Shown here one piece after another: positions 1 to 8,720 of a DNA stretch of 19,406 nt. Below the pieces are notes generated by a model, which did no database searches, was not told where the DNA came from, and saw only the letters and a list, made by a program, of their open reading frames with translations. The position numbers and the translations under genes were made by a program. How positions within the stretch are numbered: position 1 is the stretch's first letter; each line of letters starts with the position of its first letter. Source of the DNA: Phycisphaerales bacterium UBA1926 (GTDB taxonomy: Bacteria; Planctomycetota; Phycisphaerae; Phycisphaerales; UBA1924); the NCBI GenBank assembly GCA_002337215.1, contig DDFO01000054.1:56576-75981 (forward strand), written 5' to 3'.

Positions 1-1
1 C

Positions 2-3000
2 GACGCGGGTCTCGGCTCGATCATCCTCGCGAACGGCTCGAACATCGAGATCCAGGGTGCGGGCCAGGTCGCGGACTTCACCGTCGATACCGGTGCGATG
101 TCCGGTTCCATCGTCATGGTGGGGGAGCTGCTTTCGCCGACGATCAACCTCACCACGATCGACGCCACGAGCCAAGTGCTCTTCGTCGAAGACGGCAACG
201 GGCTCACCGACCAGATCGGGCTCGGGGGCAGCGTCATCGTGAACGCGGGCGGTCAGGTCCTGTTCACCGGCAACGCGGGCGAGTGGTCGTTCGGTGCGCT
301 GGATGTCACATCGCCTGAGATCCTCTTTGATAATGCCGCGACGGGCGTCGCGGCGACGGCCGGCTCGCTCCGGTTCGCCTCGCCTGTGTTCAACTCGGCG
401 ACCAACGGTCTGTTCACCTTCAACGGCCCGGCTGCCATCGAGGGGACCTACACGTCGGCCGGCGCGGCGCTCTTCACGGGCACGCTGGACCTTGAGGGCG
501 GGATCGATAGCAACGGCGACCTGACTTTCCAGGACGCGGTGACCCTGACGGGCGACGCGGTCATCAATCAGCTCTCGGCGGGCAATATTGAGTTCGCGAG
601 CACCCTCGGCGCAACGAACGCGCTCATGGATGACCTGACCGTCAACCTCAACGGCAACGGCGACCTCTCGTTCCGCGGGCAGATCGGGACCTTCGCGTCC
701 CAACTCGGAGATATCCGGGTAACCGGCCTCAACGACACGCTCACGTTTGATGACTTTGTCTTCGCCGATTCGCTGACCTCCTCGGGTATCGGCGGCACGG
801 TCAACCTCGGCAACGGCGATGACCAGTTCACGCTGCAGGGCAACAACGGGGCGGGCGCGGCGCTCGCGATCACTGGCGCCGATGTCAATCTGGGCGGCAA
901 CGTGCTCGCGGTGGCGAGCGGTGTCTCCATCGAGCAACTGCTCACCGTCGCCGGCGATTTCTCGATCGGTGCGCTCAACCCAGCCGGGACGATCTCGCTG
1001 GGGTCGGTGCTTCTCGATGCCTCGGGCGGCAACGCGAACCTGACGCTCAACACGTTCGGCGGGGCGGACATCTTCGTCGCCGACGGCGCGGGCGAGACCA
1101 TCCGGCGCGACGCGAGCGGCGCGAACAGCGCCGATCTGAACATCAACTCGTCAGGCGGCGACGTGACCCTCGGCAATGTTCTCGCGAACGGGGCCGCGGA
1201 TAACTTCCTGAATCTCCTTGAGATCCAGGCGGGCGCAGGCGAGGTGAACTATGCGGGCACCCGCTACGCGGCCGAGACGCTGACGCTCAACGCCGCCGCC
1301 CACAACCTCGCCGACGCGGACAGCGTCTTCGGGGACGACGCGGCGTCGACCGCCGTCACCCAGGACATCTCCTTCCTGGGCGGCAATGTCAATGTCGCCG
1401 CGGGGCGGATGCTCGAGCTGAACGCGCTCGGCGCGGGCGGCAACGCTTCGGTTTTCGGCGTGCGGACGAACGGCGCGGGCTCCTCGCTCGTCTTCCGCGC
1501 GACCGACACCGCGTCGCTCGGCACGGGCGACACGGTCGGCGACGCGGGCAACGCCCTCGCGTCGATCGACGTGATCTCCGATGACGTCACGATCGGCAAC
1601 GGGATCTTCGCGACCGATCTGCTCCTCGATCCCACACTCGATTTCCTGACCTTCGGCGCCGTCAATTTCCTCGGCATGATGGTCGACGCGGGCGAGATCG
1701 CGAACCTCAACCTCGGTGCGATCGGCACCCTCTCGCTCGGCAGCAACGACATCGCCAACTTCGGCGCGTACAACGGCATTACGGTTCTCACCGGCGGCAC
1801 CGCGCTCACTTCCGTCGGGCAGCTCAACGCCTTCGGGAATACCTCGGTCTCCGGCTCATTCGTGACGAACGCCGCGGGGGTGAACTTCTTCGGCCCCACG
1901 ACGCTCAATGCGGGCTCGACTTTCCAGACCACCGATTCGCAGGTGCGGTTCTTCTCATCCCTGGCGGCGTTCAACAACGCCTCTCTGGTCGATACCGGCA
2001 ACGGGCTGATCTCGTTCGTCAACATCCTGCCGGTCCCGGGCGGCGTCGAGGTCGGCGCGGCGATCGACGCGGCCTTCGGCGGCGGCTCGCTCGCCATCAC
2101 CACCGGGGCGGGCGGCACGGTCACACTCTTCGACGTCGGCCCCGCATCGCAGCTCGCGACGCTCACCGTAGACGGCGGGACCATCAACTTCCGCGGCCAG
2201 CGATACGACGCCGCGGCCCAGACTTACACCGCCGACGCGTTCAACCTGCTCGGGGACGGGCCCGGCGTCCCGGGCAACGCGATCTCCTTCTCGGGTGTGA
2301 CGCCCGGGATGAATGTCCAGTCGCTCTCGTTCCTCGATCTGGGCGGCGGCGCTGACGCGACCGTGCAGGTCGCGGCGGGCGTCGCGGTCGACGCGATGCT
2401 CGACGGGGCGTTCCTCTCCGAGGCCGAGATCCTCGGGACGGGCGGCGCCGAGTCGCTGACCGTCGACGCGGGCTCGATCCAACTCGACCGCGATCTCGGC
2501 AACTTCGCACCGGGTTCGGAGCTTGGGTCGGTCTCGCTGACCGCCGCCAACATCACCGCCGCGAATGTGTTCACCTCCGGTGACCAGACCTACACGCTCG
2601 ATACGGGTGCCGGGCAGCTGACGCTGAACGGCGCGACCTATCTCAGCACGGGCGCGTCCACGATCTCGATCAACGGCACCGCCGCGGACAACGTCCTTCT
2701 CAACGCGGGCGGACCGACGCTGTTTAATGTCGCGAACGGCACCGTCAACCTGAATGTCCCCTCGATCGTCGGGGCGGGCAACGACCTCGTGGTGAACGCG
2801 GGGACCGCGGGCACGATCACCTTCGCGCCGGGCATCCAGATCACCGACGCGGGCCAGTTCTACTCCGCGGGCACGATGAACTTCCTCGGCTCCGCGATGC
2901 TCTCGAGCATGAACCCGGGGGCGGCGATCTCGTTCATTGGGGGCACGGTCGGCACGGCAGGCGACCTGACGATCCAGACCACGGGCGCGAATGCGGGTGT

Positions 3001-6000
3001 GAATTTCACGAGCGCACCGCTAACCGTGGGCGGCGCCCTGCTCGTGACGACCGCGGGTGACGCGTCCGCCGTTGGCTTCTCGGGCGGGTCCGTGAACGCG
3101 ACGGCCCTGATCATCTCGACGACCGGTCCGAACTCCGGTATTTCCTTCTTCAACGCCCCGGTGACAGCCACTAGCTTGTTCGCGCGGACCACTGGCGATT
3201 CGTCGGCCGTGGACTTCACGGGCGGCTCGATCAGCACAACGGTGGGCGCGCTCATCACGACCGGGGGTGCGAACTCCGGCATCTCTCTCACCAACGCCTC
3301 GCTCACCGGGGGGACCAGCGTGGTCTTCTCGACCGGTGGCGACGCCTCCGTGCTGAACTTCTCGGGCAGCGCGATCAACGCCGCCGATGACATAGTGTTC
3401 CAGACCTTCGGCATGAACTCCGGTATCGACCTCATCAACGCTCCGCTGACCGCGGGCGGCAACTTGCTCCTGCAGTCAACCGGCGACGGCTCCGCCCTGG
3501 ACTTCTCGGGCAGCGCGATCAACGCCGCCAATGACCTGACACTCGACACCGCCGGTGCGAACTCCGGTATCACCCTCACCACCGCCCCGCTGACCGCGGG
3601 CGGCACCCTGCTCGTCCGGTCCACCGGCGACAACTCTGCCCTGAGCCTCTCGGGCGGCGCGATCAACACGACGGGTGACCTGACGATCTCGACGACCGGC
3701 GCGAATTCCGATGTTGCCCTTGCGAACGCCGCGGCGACCATCGGCGGGCTGACGACGATCACGACCACGGGTCTGAACGCGGGGATCGCGTTGACCAACG
3801 CCCCGCTGAGCCTGGGCGGCAACCTGCTGCTCCAGACCACCGGCGCGAACTCGGCGGTGAACGCCGCGGGCGGGGCGATCACCCTCAACGGATTCGATGT
3901 CACGGTCGACGTGTCCGGCGTTGGCGGGGATGTAAGCCTCGCGAACCTGATCGCCGCGGGCGGCGAGACGGTGACGATCCGTGCCAACGGCCTGACGACC
4001 CTCGCGGGTGCGGGCGGCGCGGGCCTCGGCTTGCTCGATCTGCAGACCAACACGCTCGCGATCAACGGTCTGACGGCCGCCGACAGTGTGCTGATCAACA
4101 CCCTCGGGTTCAACCCGCAGGACATTTCTGTGGGCGATGACGCCGCGCTCACGCCCGGGACACTCAACATCTCGAACGCGTCGCTGGCGAACCTCACGCC
4201 GGTCGCCGGGGGGACCAACAGCCTCACGATCGGCAACGCGGCATACGCGGGGCAGATCCTGATCGGGGACGCGACGATCAACCGTGATGTCGCGTTCACA
4301 ACGGGAGGCAGCGGGATCATCAGTCTCGCTTCGACCGGCCTGCAGGGTACGGGCGGCCTGACGAGCATCGCGATGACCGCTCCCGAGATCCGCCTCGGCG
4401 GGGCGATCCAGTCGAACGCCGGGGCCTTCGCCCTCGCGTTGAACGGACCGGTGAACGTCTCGGGCACCGCCGATATCGACACCAACGGCGGCGCGATCCT
4501 CTTCGCCGACGCGATCAACGGTCTGAACCCAGGTACCGGGTTCCTCGACGTCGACACCGCGGGCGGCACGATCACGATGCGTGAAGACCTCGGCGTCATC
4601 GGTGCCACCAACGCGCTCGGACAGCTTTCGCTGGCCGGGGCCCCGACGCTCCGCCTCGTCGGTGCGAACACCTCGGGCGACCAGTTCTTCCAGACAACGG
4701 GCGGCGCGATCACGCTGCTCGACGGGGCAGCCTTCACCGCCGGCGACAACGGTGGCATCGCGTTCGCGAGCAATGTCGCCGCGCTGGGCGATGCACAGGC
4801 GACCACTGGTGCCGCAGGTTCGATCACTTTCCAGGGTCTGCTCGACGGCGTCGGCTCGCCGGCCCAGACCGTCACCCTGCTGACAGGGGCCGGCGGTTCG
4901 GTGAATCTCGCCCAGGTGGGCGGGCCCGCCGGTCTCGGATCGTTGGATGTCACGACGGGGACGGTGACCCTCTCGGGTAACCTGTCGCTGCTGCAGAATC
5001 TTTCGATCATGGCGGACCAGACGCTGCTCAGCGGCGACCAGTCCATATCGGCTCAGTCGATCACACTCGCGACCGACGTCGATTCCAACGGGGCGGCCGC
5101 GAATCTCTCGCTCGAGAACGCGATCACCACGTTGATCAACGGCCGCTTGGGCGGCAACTCGCCGCTCGCCTCGTTCACCTCTTCGCAGAACGGGACAACG
5201 ACCCTCACGGGTGGCGTGTTCAGCAACGGCCTCGCGCTGTTCCGCAACGGTGTGATCATCTCCGGTGACGCGATCGTCCAGTCGTTCGGGAACACGGCCG
5301 CTGACGGCGTCCGCTTCCTCTCGACCATCGACGGCACCACGGCCGGGGCCGACTCGCTCACGCTGCTCACCGACCTGACAGGCGGGGAGTTGGCCGGCAT
5401 CTCGCCCAACGGCCTTGGCATCGTGGATGCCAACGTCCCGGTGATCTCGCTGTTCGGCGACGTGGGCTCGAACATCGCCCTCGGCACGTTGGGCCTCAAC
5501 TTCGGTGTTGATGTCAACGGTAACGCCATCGATGGTCGTGCCTTCGTCCCGGCTAACGCGACGATCGTGCTCGGCGATTCGAACGCGTTCTTCGCCAATG
5601 GGACGACCACCGACCTGACCATCAACGCCGACAGCCTGTTCATGGGCCTCCGCGAGAAAATGGTCGCCCTCGGCAGCCTCACGGCCAGCGGGTCCAACGC
5701 CCGCCTGGGTGATATCGCGACGATCAACAACCTCGCGGTCAACTACGACGCGGTCACCGTGCTCCTCCGCGAGGCTGCGGATATCTTTGACCCGACGACC
5801 GGGCTGGTCGCCCAGGACAGCGGCACCGACTTCGTCGCGGGCGGCACGCTCCAGTTCGGCACGATCGTCGCCTTCGACGGCCCCGGCGGGGCCCCGGAGT
5901 TCTCGCTCCCCGGCGGTGACCCGTCGATCGACGCGAACGTCGGAGCGTTCCTGTTCAAGTCGCTCGACAGCGACGTGAACGCGCTCGTGAACGGCGGCGG

Positions 6001-6676
6001 CGTGGTCGTCGACGTCCGAGCGGACGGCCCGACGAACACCAACGTCGCCGAAGCCCTCGCGGGTGCGATCCCGCAGGAGCAGGCCGCCGAGCCGGTGGTG
6101 ACCGATGTCCCGCTCAGCCAGGTCGCGTTGGACGCGTTGGTTGACCTGGGCATCATCATCAAGCAGCCGGGCGAGAACCTGTACCTGATCGATCTCCCCG
6201 ATGACATCGCGGGTGCGGCGGATTCGACCCGCGTCTCGCGTCGCCGTCTGGAACCCACCCTGGTGAACTCGCTGGTCTCTGACTACGACGCCGCGGTGAA
6301 GACGACGGTGACGGCGACGCCCGCCGAGGCGGGTGAAGGCCAGGCCGAGACTGTCTCCGTCGTCCGCCGGGACACCGAGATCAAGTCGATCCTGGATGAC
6401 GCCTGGGACGCGTTCGTCGAGGCCGAGGGTGACAATGGCACCGCGGCCGACTTCTACGCCTTCGTCCGCTCCAATGCGGGGCAGTTCAGCAAGGCCGTGG
6501 TCGAGATCGAGCGTCTTCAGGAGGTCGTCTCCGCGGCCCGCGTGCTGGGTCTCACGGAGCGTGAGATCAGCGCCGTGAAGACCAAGATGTTCACGATGAT
6601 GCAGCCCAACATGGGTGCCAGGGCCTTCCGCGACCTGATCGATGCGACCCCCGCGGCGTTGCTCGGCGTCCGCTGA
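2..6676 (+). CDS. Giant beta-solenoid (filamentous haemagglutinin-like) repeat protein, 5' partial
   Basis: The reading frame is open from base 2, so the start lies upstream; the ATG at 98 is internal. About 2,224 residues are visible. Nearly all of it is Gly/Asn/Thr/Ala-rich short beta-strand repeats, with recurring patterns such as GDLTI-TTGANSG and LTAGGNLLLQTTG, which is the look of parallel beta-helix adhesins and filamentous haemagglutinin-like exoproteins. A central part is a regular 24-residue repeat (listed separately). The last ~200 residues (from about base 6040) change character: fewer Gly/Asn, many charged residues, and predicted helix (for example RRRLEPTLVNSLVSDYD, ILDDAWDAFVEAEG, VVEIERLQEVVSAARVLGL). 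I see no outer-membrane barrel, LPXTG or PEP-CTERM sorting signal at the C terminus. By analogy it is a secreted or cell-surface protein; substrate and partner are unknown. A strong terminator separates it from the T6SS genes, so a functional link is not implied. Confidence 0.85.
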   Translation, partial: DAGLGSIILANGSNIEIQGAGQVADFTVDTGAMSGSIVMVGELLSPTINLTTIDATSQVLFVEDGNGLTDQIGLGGSVIVNAGGQVLFTGNAGEWSFGALDVTSPEILFDNAATGVAATAGSLRFASPVFNSATNGLFTFNGPAAIEGTYTSAGAALFTGTLDLEGGIDSNGDLTFQDAVTLTGDAVINQLSAGNIEFASTLGATNALMDDLTVNLNGNGDLSFRGQIGTFASQLGDIRVTGLNDTLTFDDFVFADSLTSSGIGGTVNLGNGDDQFTLQGNNGAGAALAITGADVNLGGNVLAVASGVSIEQLLTVAGDFSIGALNPAGTISLGSVLLDASGGNANLTLNTFGGADIFVADGAGETIRRDASGANSADLNINSSGGDVTLGNVLANGAADNFLNLLEIQAGAGEVNYAGTRYAAETLTLNAAAHNLADADSVFGDDAASTAVTQDISFLGGNVNVAAGRMLELNALGAGGNASVFGVRTNGAGSSLVFRATDTASLGTGDTVGDAGNALASIDVISDDVTIGNGIFATDLLLDPTLDFLTFGAVNFLGMMVDAGEIANLNLGAIGTLSLGSNDIANFGAYNGITVLTGGTALTSVGQLNAFGNTSVSGSFVTNAAGVNFFGPTTLNAGSTFQTTDSQVRFFSSLAAFNNASLVDTGNGLISFVNILPVPGGVEVGAAIDAAFGGGSLAITTGAGGTVTLFDVGPASQLATLTVDGGTINFRGQRYDAAAQTYTADAFNLLGDGPGVPGNAISFSGVTPGMNVQSLSFLDLGGGADATVQVAAGVAVDAMLDGAFLSEAEILGTGGAESLTVDAGSIQLDRDLGNFAPGSELGSVSLTAANITAANVFTSGDQTYTLDTGAGQLTLNGATYLSTGASTISINGTAADNVLLNAGGPTLFNVANGTVNLNVPSIVGAGNDLVVNAGTAGTITFAPGIQITDAGQFYSAGTMNFLGSAMLSSMNPGAAISFIGGTVGTAGDLTIQTTGANAGVNFTSAPLTVGGALLVTTAGDASAVGFSGGSVNATALIISTTGPNSGISFFNAPVTATSLFARTTGDSSAVDFTGGSISTTVGALITTGGANSGISLTNASLTGGTSVVFSTGGDASVLNFSGSAINAADDIVFQTFGMNSGIDLINAPLTAGGNLLLQSTGDGSALDFSGSAINAANDLTLDTAGANSGITLTTAPLTAGGTLLVRSTGDNSALSLSGGAINTTGDLTISTTGANSDVALANAAATIGGLTTITTTGLNAGIALTNAPLSLGGNLLLQTTGANSAVNAAGGAITLNGFDVTVDVSGVGGDVSLANLIAAGGETVTIRANGLTTLAGAGGAGLGLLDLQTNTLAINGLTAADSVLINTLGFNPQDISVGDDAALTPGTLNISNASLANLTPVAGGTNSLTIGNAAYAGQILIGDATINRDVAFTTGGSGIISLASTGLQGTGGLTSIAMTAPEIRLGGAIQSNAGAFALALNGPVNVSGTADIDTNGGAILFADAINGLNPGTGFLDVDTAGGTITMREDLGVIGATNALGQLSLAGAPTLRLVGANTSGDQFFQTTGGAITLLDGAAFTAGDNGGIAFASNVAALGDAQATTGAAGSITFQGLLDGVGSPAQTVTLLTGAGGSVNLAQVGGPAGLGSLDVTTGTVTLSGNLSLLQNLSIMADQTLLSGDQSISAQSITLATDVDSNGAAANLSLENAITTLINGRLGGNSPLASFTSSQNGTTTLTGGVFSNGLALFRNGVIISGDAIVQSFGNTAADGVRFLSTIDGTTAGADSLTLLTDLTGGELAGISPNGLGIVDANVPVISLFGDVGSNIALGTLGLNFGVDVNGNAIDGRAFVPANATIVLGDSNAFFANGTTTDLTINADSLFMGLREKMVALGSLTASGSNARLGDIATINNLAVNYDAVTVLLREAADIFDPTTGLVAQDSGTDFVAGGTLQFGTIVAFDGPGGAPEFSLPGGDPSIDANVGAFLFKSLDSDVNALVNGGGVVVDVRADGPTNTNVAEALAGAIPQEQAAEPVVTDVPLSQVALDALVDLGIIIKQPGENLYLIDLPDDIAGAADSTRVSRRRLEPTLVNSLVSDYDAAVKTTVTATPAEAGEGQAETVSVVRRDTEIKSILDDAWDAFVEAEGDNGTAADFYAFVRSNAGQFSKAVVEIERLQEVVSAARVLGLTEREISAVKTKMFTMMQPNMGARAFRDLIDATPAALLGVR
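2918..3919 (+). repeat. Phased 24-residue (72-base) beta-helix coil repeat, paired as 48-residue units
   Basis: Reading the frame of the giant gene, the Asn codon that opens each NSG/NAG motif falls at 2990, 3131, 3272, 3416, 3560, 3704, 3776 and 3848. The spacings are 141, 141, 144, 144, 144, 72 and 72 bases. Two coil types alternate: type A (N-S-G-I-x-L-x-N-A-P-L-T-x-G-G-x-L-L) and type B (x-S-A-L-x-F-S-G-x-x-I-N). About 14 coils are visible; the order is AB pairs and then A-A-B at the end. Adjacent pairs also share DNA-level identity, such as the AACTCCGG motif and a shared SGSAINAA coding stretch at about 3365 and 3509. This points to tandem duplication of a two-coil unit. Confidence 0.8.
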
Positions 6677-6699
6677 ACAGTCCGCTGAACCGAGAACCA

Positions 6700-6754
6700 A
6701 ACCGGGTTTCGTCGGGGCGTGCGTCGCACGCCCCGACGAACCCGGTTATTCTTT
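6700..6754 (+). terminator. Rho-independent terminator after the giant gene
   Basis: The arms 6700-6722 and 6726-6747 pair over 22 base pairs with a single bulged T and a three-base loop (GTC). The stem is very GC-rich and is followed by ATTCTTT. It starts 23 bases after the stop codon of the giant gene and ends 18 bases before the tssA Shine-Dalgarno. It should end transcription of the giant gene, so tssA must either have its own promoter or rely on read-through. The stem is nearly symmetrical and may also act on the other strand. Confidence 0.75.
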
Positions 6755-6777
6755 GACGGGACCCAGAGGAACGAGCC

Positions 6778-8007
6778 GTGGCACTGATCGACATCGACAA
6801 GCTACTCAGCGAAATCTCGCCGGACGAGCCTTGCGGCCCGGACCTCGAGTACGACGCCGAATTCGTTGCGTTGCAGCAGGACGCGGAAGGCACGCCGGCG
6901 AAGTACACGCCCGACGGGCAGCTCGTCGATGAAGGCGAGGACCCCAACTGGCGTGACATCCGAGATCGCTGTGTCGCGATGTTTGATCGGACGATCGATC
7001 TCCGGATCGCCGTGCTGCTGGCCGACGCCCTCATGTGCCAGCACGGCCTCGAGGGGCTCCGCGACGGGCTCGCGTTGCTCAAGGCGATGCACGAGCGGTG
7101 CTGGGATCATTTCCACCCGCAGCTCGATCCGGACGATGACAACGACCCGCTGATGCGGATGAACCTCGTCGCGGCATTCGCCGCGCCGATCGGCATGGAC
7201 GGCGATCCGCTTCGGTTCCAGCAGCGTCTCAGGGATGTCCCGCTCGCCAAGTCGCGTCAGATCGGAAATTTCGCGCTTCGTGATCTGATGGTCGCAACGG
7301 GTGATCTTCCTCCGAGCGCTTCGTCCGGCGAAACTCCGCCCAACGAGCAACTGATCGAGGCCGCCTTCCGTGATACGGAGGGCGACGAACTTAAGCGAGC
7401 GGGCGAGGCCGCCTCCGAAGCCGTGGTTCTTTCTCGAGAATTGGATCAGTGGGTCACGACGAAGGTCGGCTCGACCAACGCCGCGAACCTCGCGTCATGG
7501 CACGAGATCGTGGGTGATCTCAACAAACGCCTGACCGCTCGTATCGCGGCCCGCTTCCCGGGCGAAGCCGTCGGCGATGACGAGGAATCGGGTGCCGATG
7601 ATGATGTTAGAACCACCGAAGGTGGTTCTCCCCGGCCGTCTTCGGCGGGCCTGAGCGGTGGGGTTCACTCACGCGACGACGTGCTCCGAGCGCTGAACAA
7701 AGTCCTTGAGTACTACGCCGCATACGAGCCATCGAGCCCGGTGCCCATGCTGATCCGGCGGGCTCAGCGGCTCGTCACGATGGACTTCATCGACATCATC
7801 CGGGACCTGAGCCCCACGGCGATCGAGCAACTCCGCGTGATCGGTGGCGAAGAGGCGGTCTCGGGTTCCGCCGGCCCCGTGAGCACGGCGCCACCCCCGA
7901 CGCCCGCAAGCGCAGCGGCACCCGCGGCCCCGCCGCCCAGCAGGTCGTCCTCTGGTTCCGCTGAACCGGTAAAACTCAGCGCGTCGGATTTTGCGCCGAG
8001 ATCCTGA
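6778..8007 (+). CDS. tssA: T6SS cap/priming protein TssA (ImpA N-terminal domain)
   Basis: TssA binds the baseplate and the growing end of the T6SS tail and coordinates tube-sheath polymerisation in the cytoplasm. The N-terminal ImpA domain is clear: ISPDEPCGPDLEYD at residues ~13-26, then RTIDLRIAVLLADAL, GLEGLRDGLALL and HPQLDPDDDNDPLMRMN, all hallmark stretches. A linker (~265-296) leads to the short C-terminal TssA domain (~298-361) with the typical YYAAYEPSSPVPMLIRRA motif. The last ~48 residues are a Pro/Ala/Ser-rich, probably disordered tail. The start is GTG, chosen because AGAGGA at 6765-6770 lies seven bases upstream and the family N terminus begins at once. The linker contains a perfect palindrome (see separate entry). 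It opens the T6SS cluster, 195 bases before tssB. Identity is secure; the exact TssA subclass is not. Confidence 0.93.
   Translation: MALIDIDKLLSEISPDEPCGPDLEYDAEFVALQQDAEGTPAKYTPDGQLVDEGEDPNWRDIRDRCVAMFDRTIDLRIAVLLADALMCQHGLEGLRDGLALLKAMHERCWDHFHPQLDPDDDNDPLMRMNLVAAFAAPIGMDGDPLRFQQRLRDVPLAKSRQIGNFALRDLMVATGDLPPSASSGETPPNEQLIEAAFRDTEGDELKRAGEAASEAVVLSRELDQWVTTKVGSTNAANLASWHEIVGDLNKRLTARIAARFPGEAVGDDEESGADDDVRTTEGGSPRPSSAGLSGGVHSRDDVLRALNKVLEYYAAYEPSSPVPMLIRRAQRLVTMDFIDIIRDLSPTAIEQLRVIGGEEAVSGSAGPVSTAPPPTPASAAAPAAPPPSRSSSGSAEPVKLSASDFAPRS
7609..7629 (+). repeat. Perfect palindrome inside the tssA linker
   Basis: Nine-base arms (AGAACCACC and GGTGGTTCT) flank a three-base GAA loop. It is read in frame as residues 278-284 (RTTEGGS) of TssA, exactly in the poorly conserved linker between the two domains. 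A related imperfect third arm (GGTGGGGTTC) follows at about 7657-7666. It may be a small palindromic element that inserted without breaking the frame. I see no second copy in this window. Confidence 0.6.
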
Positions 8008-8055
8008 TCGACGGAGCCGGAACCTGTACGGCGTGCCTGTTTCCGATCGCTCGGC

Positions 8056-8085
8056 TGCACACGACCGTATTTCTTCTGGTATCTT
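8056..8085 (+). promoter_or_regulatory. Possible promoter for tssBC
   Basis: In the 195-base gap before tssB there is an extended -10-like TGGTATCTT (hexamer TATCTT at 8080-8085). An 18-base spacer separates it from TGCACA (8056-8061), which matches TTGACA at four of six positions. This local AT-richer patch stands out from the GC-rich surroundings. The match is weak, and planctomycetal promoters are poorly defined. Confidence 0.25.
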
Positions 8086-8166
8086 GTACGCTTGGAATGT
8101 GCCGACCCCGTTGGGGGGCGGGAATTGGGATCGTTTGCCCGGGAGGGCGGCGGTTGACCGGCAGAA

Positions 8167-8182
8167 GACCGCGCCGGCGGTC
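8167..8182 (+). promoter_or_regulatory. Leader hairpin directly before the tssB ribosome binding site
   Basis: GACCGC and GCGGTC form a perfect six-base-pair stem around a GCCG loop. The hairpin ends six bases before the Shine-Dalgarno AAGGGAG (8189-8195). It could stabilise a processed tssBC mRNA 5' end or tune initiation. Similar hairpins precede hcp and tssH. Confidence 0.35.
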
Positions 8183-8202
8183 GATCGGAAGGGAGCAGGC
8201 CG

Positions 8203-8718
8203 ATGGCCAAGCAGAGCAGTCAGAAATTCATCGCGCGGAACCGTGCCCCGCGCGTGCAGGTCGAGTACGACCTGGAGCTGTATGGCGCAGAAAAGAAGGT
8301 CAACCTGCCGTTTGTCATGGGTGTGATGGCGGATCTCTCGGGAAAACCCGAGGAAGCGCTCGCGCCGGTCGGCGACCGGAAGTTCCAGGAAATCGATGTC
8401 GATAACTTCGACGACCGTCTCAAGAGTGCCAAACCGCGTGTCGCGTTCCAGGTGCCGAACACATTGACCGGAGAGGGCAACCTCTCGGTCGACCTGACCT
8501 TCGAGAGCATGGACGATTTTTCGCCCGCGGCCGTCGCCCGGAAGGTCGATTCGCTCAACAAACTGCTGACGGCACGCGAGCAACTCAGCAATCTCCTCGC
8601 GTACATGGACGGCAAGTCCGACGCCGAGGAACTCATTCAGAAAGCGTTGAAAGACCCGAGCCTCCTGCAGGCGCTCTCGAGCGGCGGCGGCGATGGCGGC
8701 GGCGAAGGGGGTGAATGA
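8203..8718 (+). CDS. tssB: T6SS contractile sheath small subunit TssB (VipA/ImpB)
   Basis: TssB pairs with TssC to build the contractile sheath whose contraction drives the Hcp tube outward. The 171-residue length is usual for the family. The conserved N-terminal region is clear: SQKFIARNRAPRVQVEYD, then LPFVMGVMADLSG, RKFQEIDVDNFDDRL and the helix VARKVDSLNKLLTAREQLSNL. The C terminus ends in a Gly-rich acidic tail (SSGGGDGGGEGGE), an unusual extension that would be flexible. The ATG is supported by AAGGGAG seven bases upstream. The stop overlaps the next gene's upstream in-frame ATG by four bases, so tssB and tssC are co-transcribed and probably translationally coupled. Confidence 0.97.
   Translation: MAKQSSQKFIARNRAPRVQVEYDLELYGAEKKVNLPFVMGVMADLSGKPEEALAPVGDRKFQEIDVDNFDDRLKSAKPRVAFQVPNTLTGEGNLSVDLTFESMDDFSPAAVARKVDSLNKLLTAREQLSNLLAYMDGKSDAEELIQKALKDPSLLQALSSGGGDGGGEGGE
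8704..8711 (+). promoter_or_regulatory. Ribosome binding site deciding the tssC start
   Basis: GAAGGGGG lies within the last codons of tssB. Its distance is nine bases to the ATG at 8721 and only three to the ATG at 8715, which favours the downstream start. Confidence 0.5.
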
Positions 8719-8720
8719 TC

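Noticed and set aside
98..6676. Taking ATG 98 as the start of the giant protein
   Set aside because: The same frame is open to the window edge and already encodes the same kind of repeat (for example IILANGSNIEIQGAGQV), so the real start is upstream.
3476..6700. A 1,074-codon antisense open frame opposite the giant gene, plus another of 728 codons at 2860-5046
   Set aside because: Both are Arg/Asp- or Pro/Val-biased shadows created by GC-rich third positions in the repeat gene; they overlap each other and resemble no protein family.
8105..8116. Small CCCC/GGGG hairpin in the tssA-tssB gap as a terminator
   Set aside because: The stem is only four base pairs and no T tract follows.
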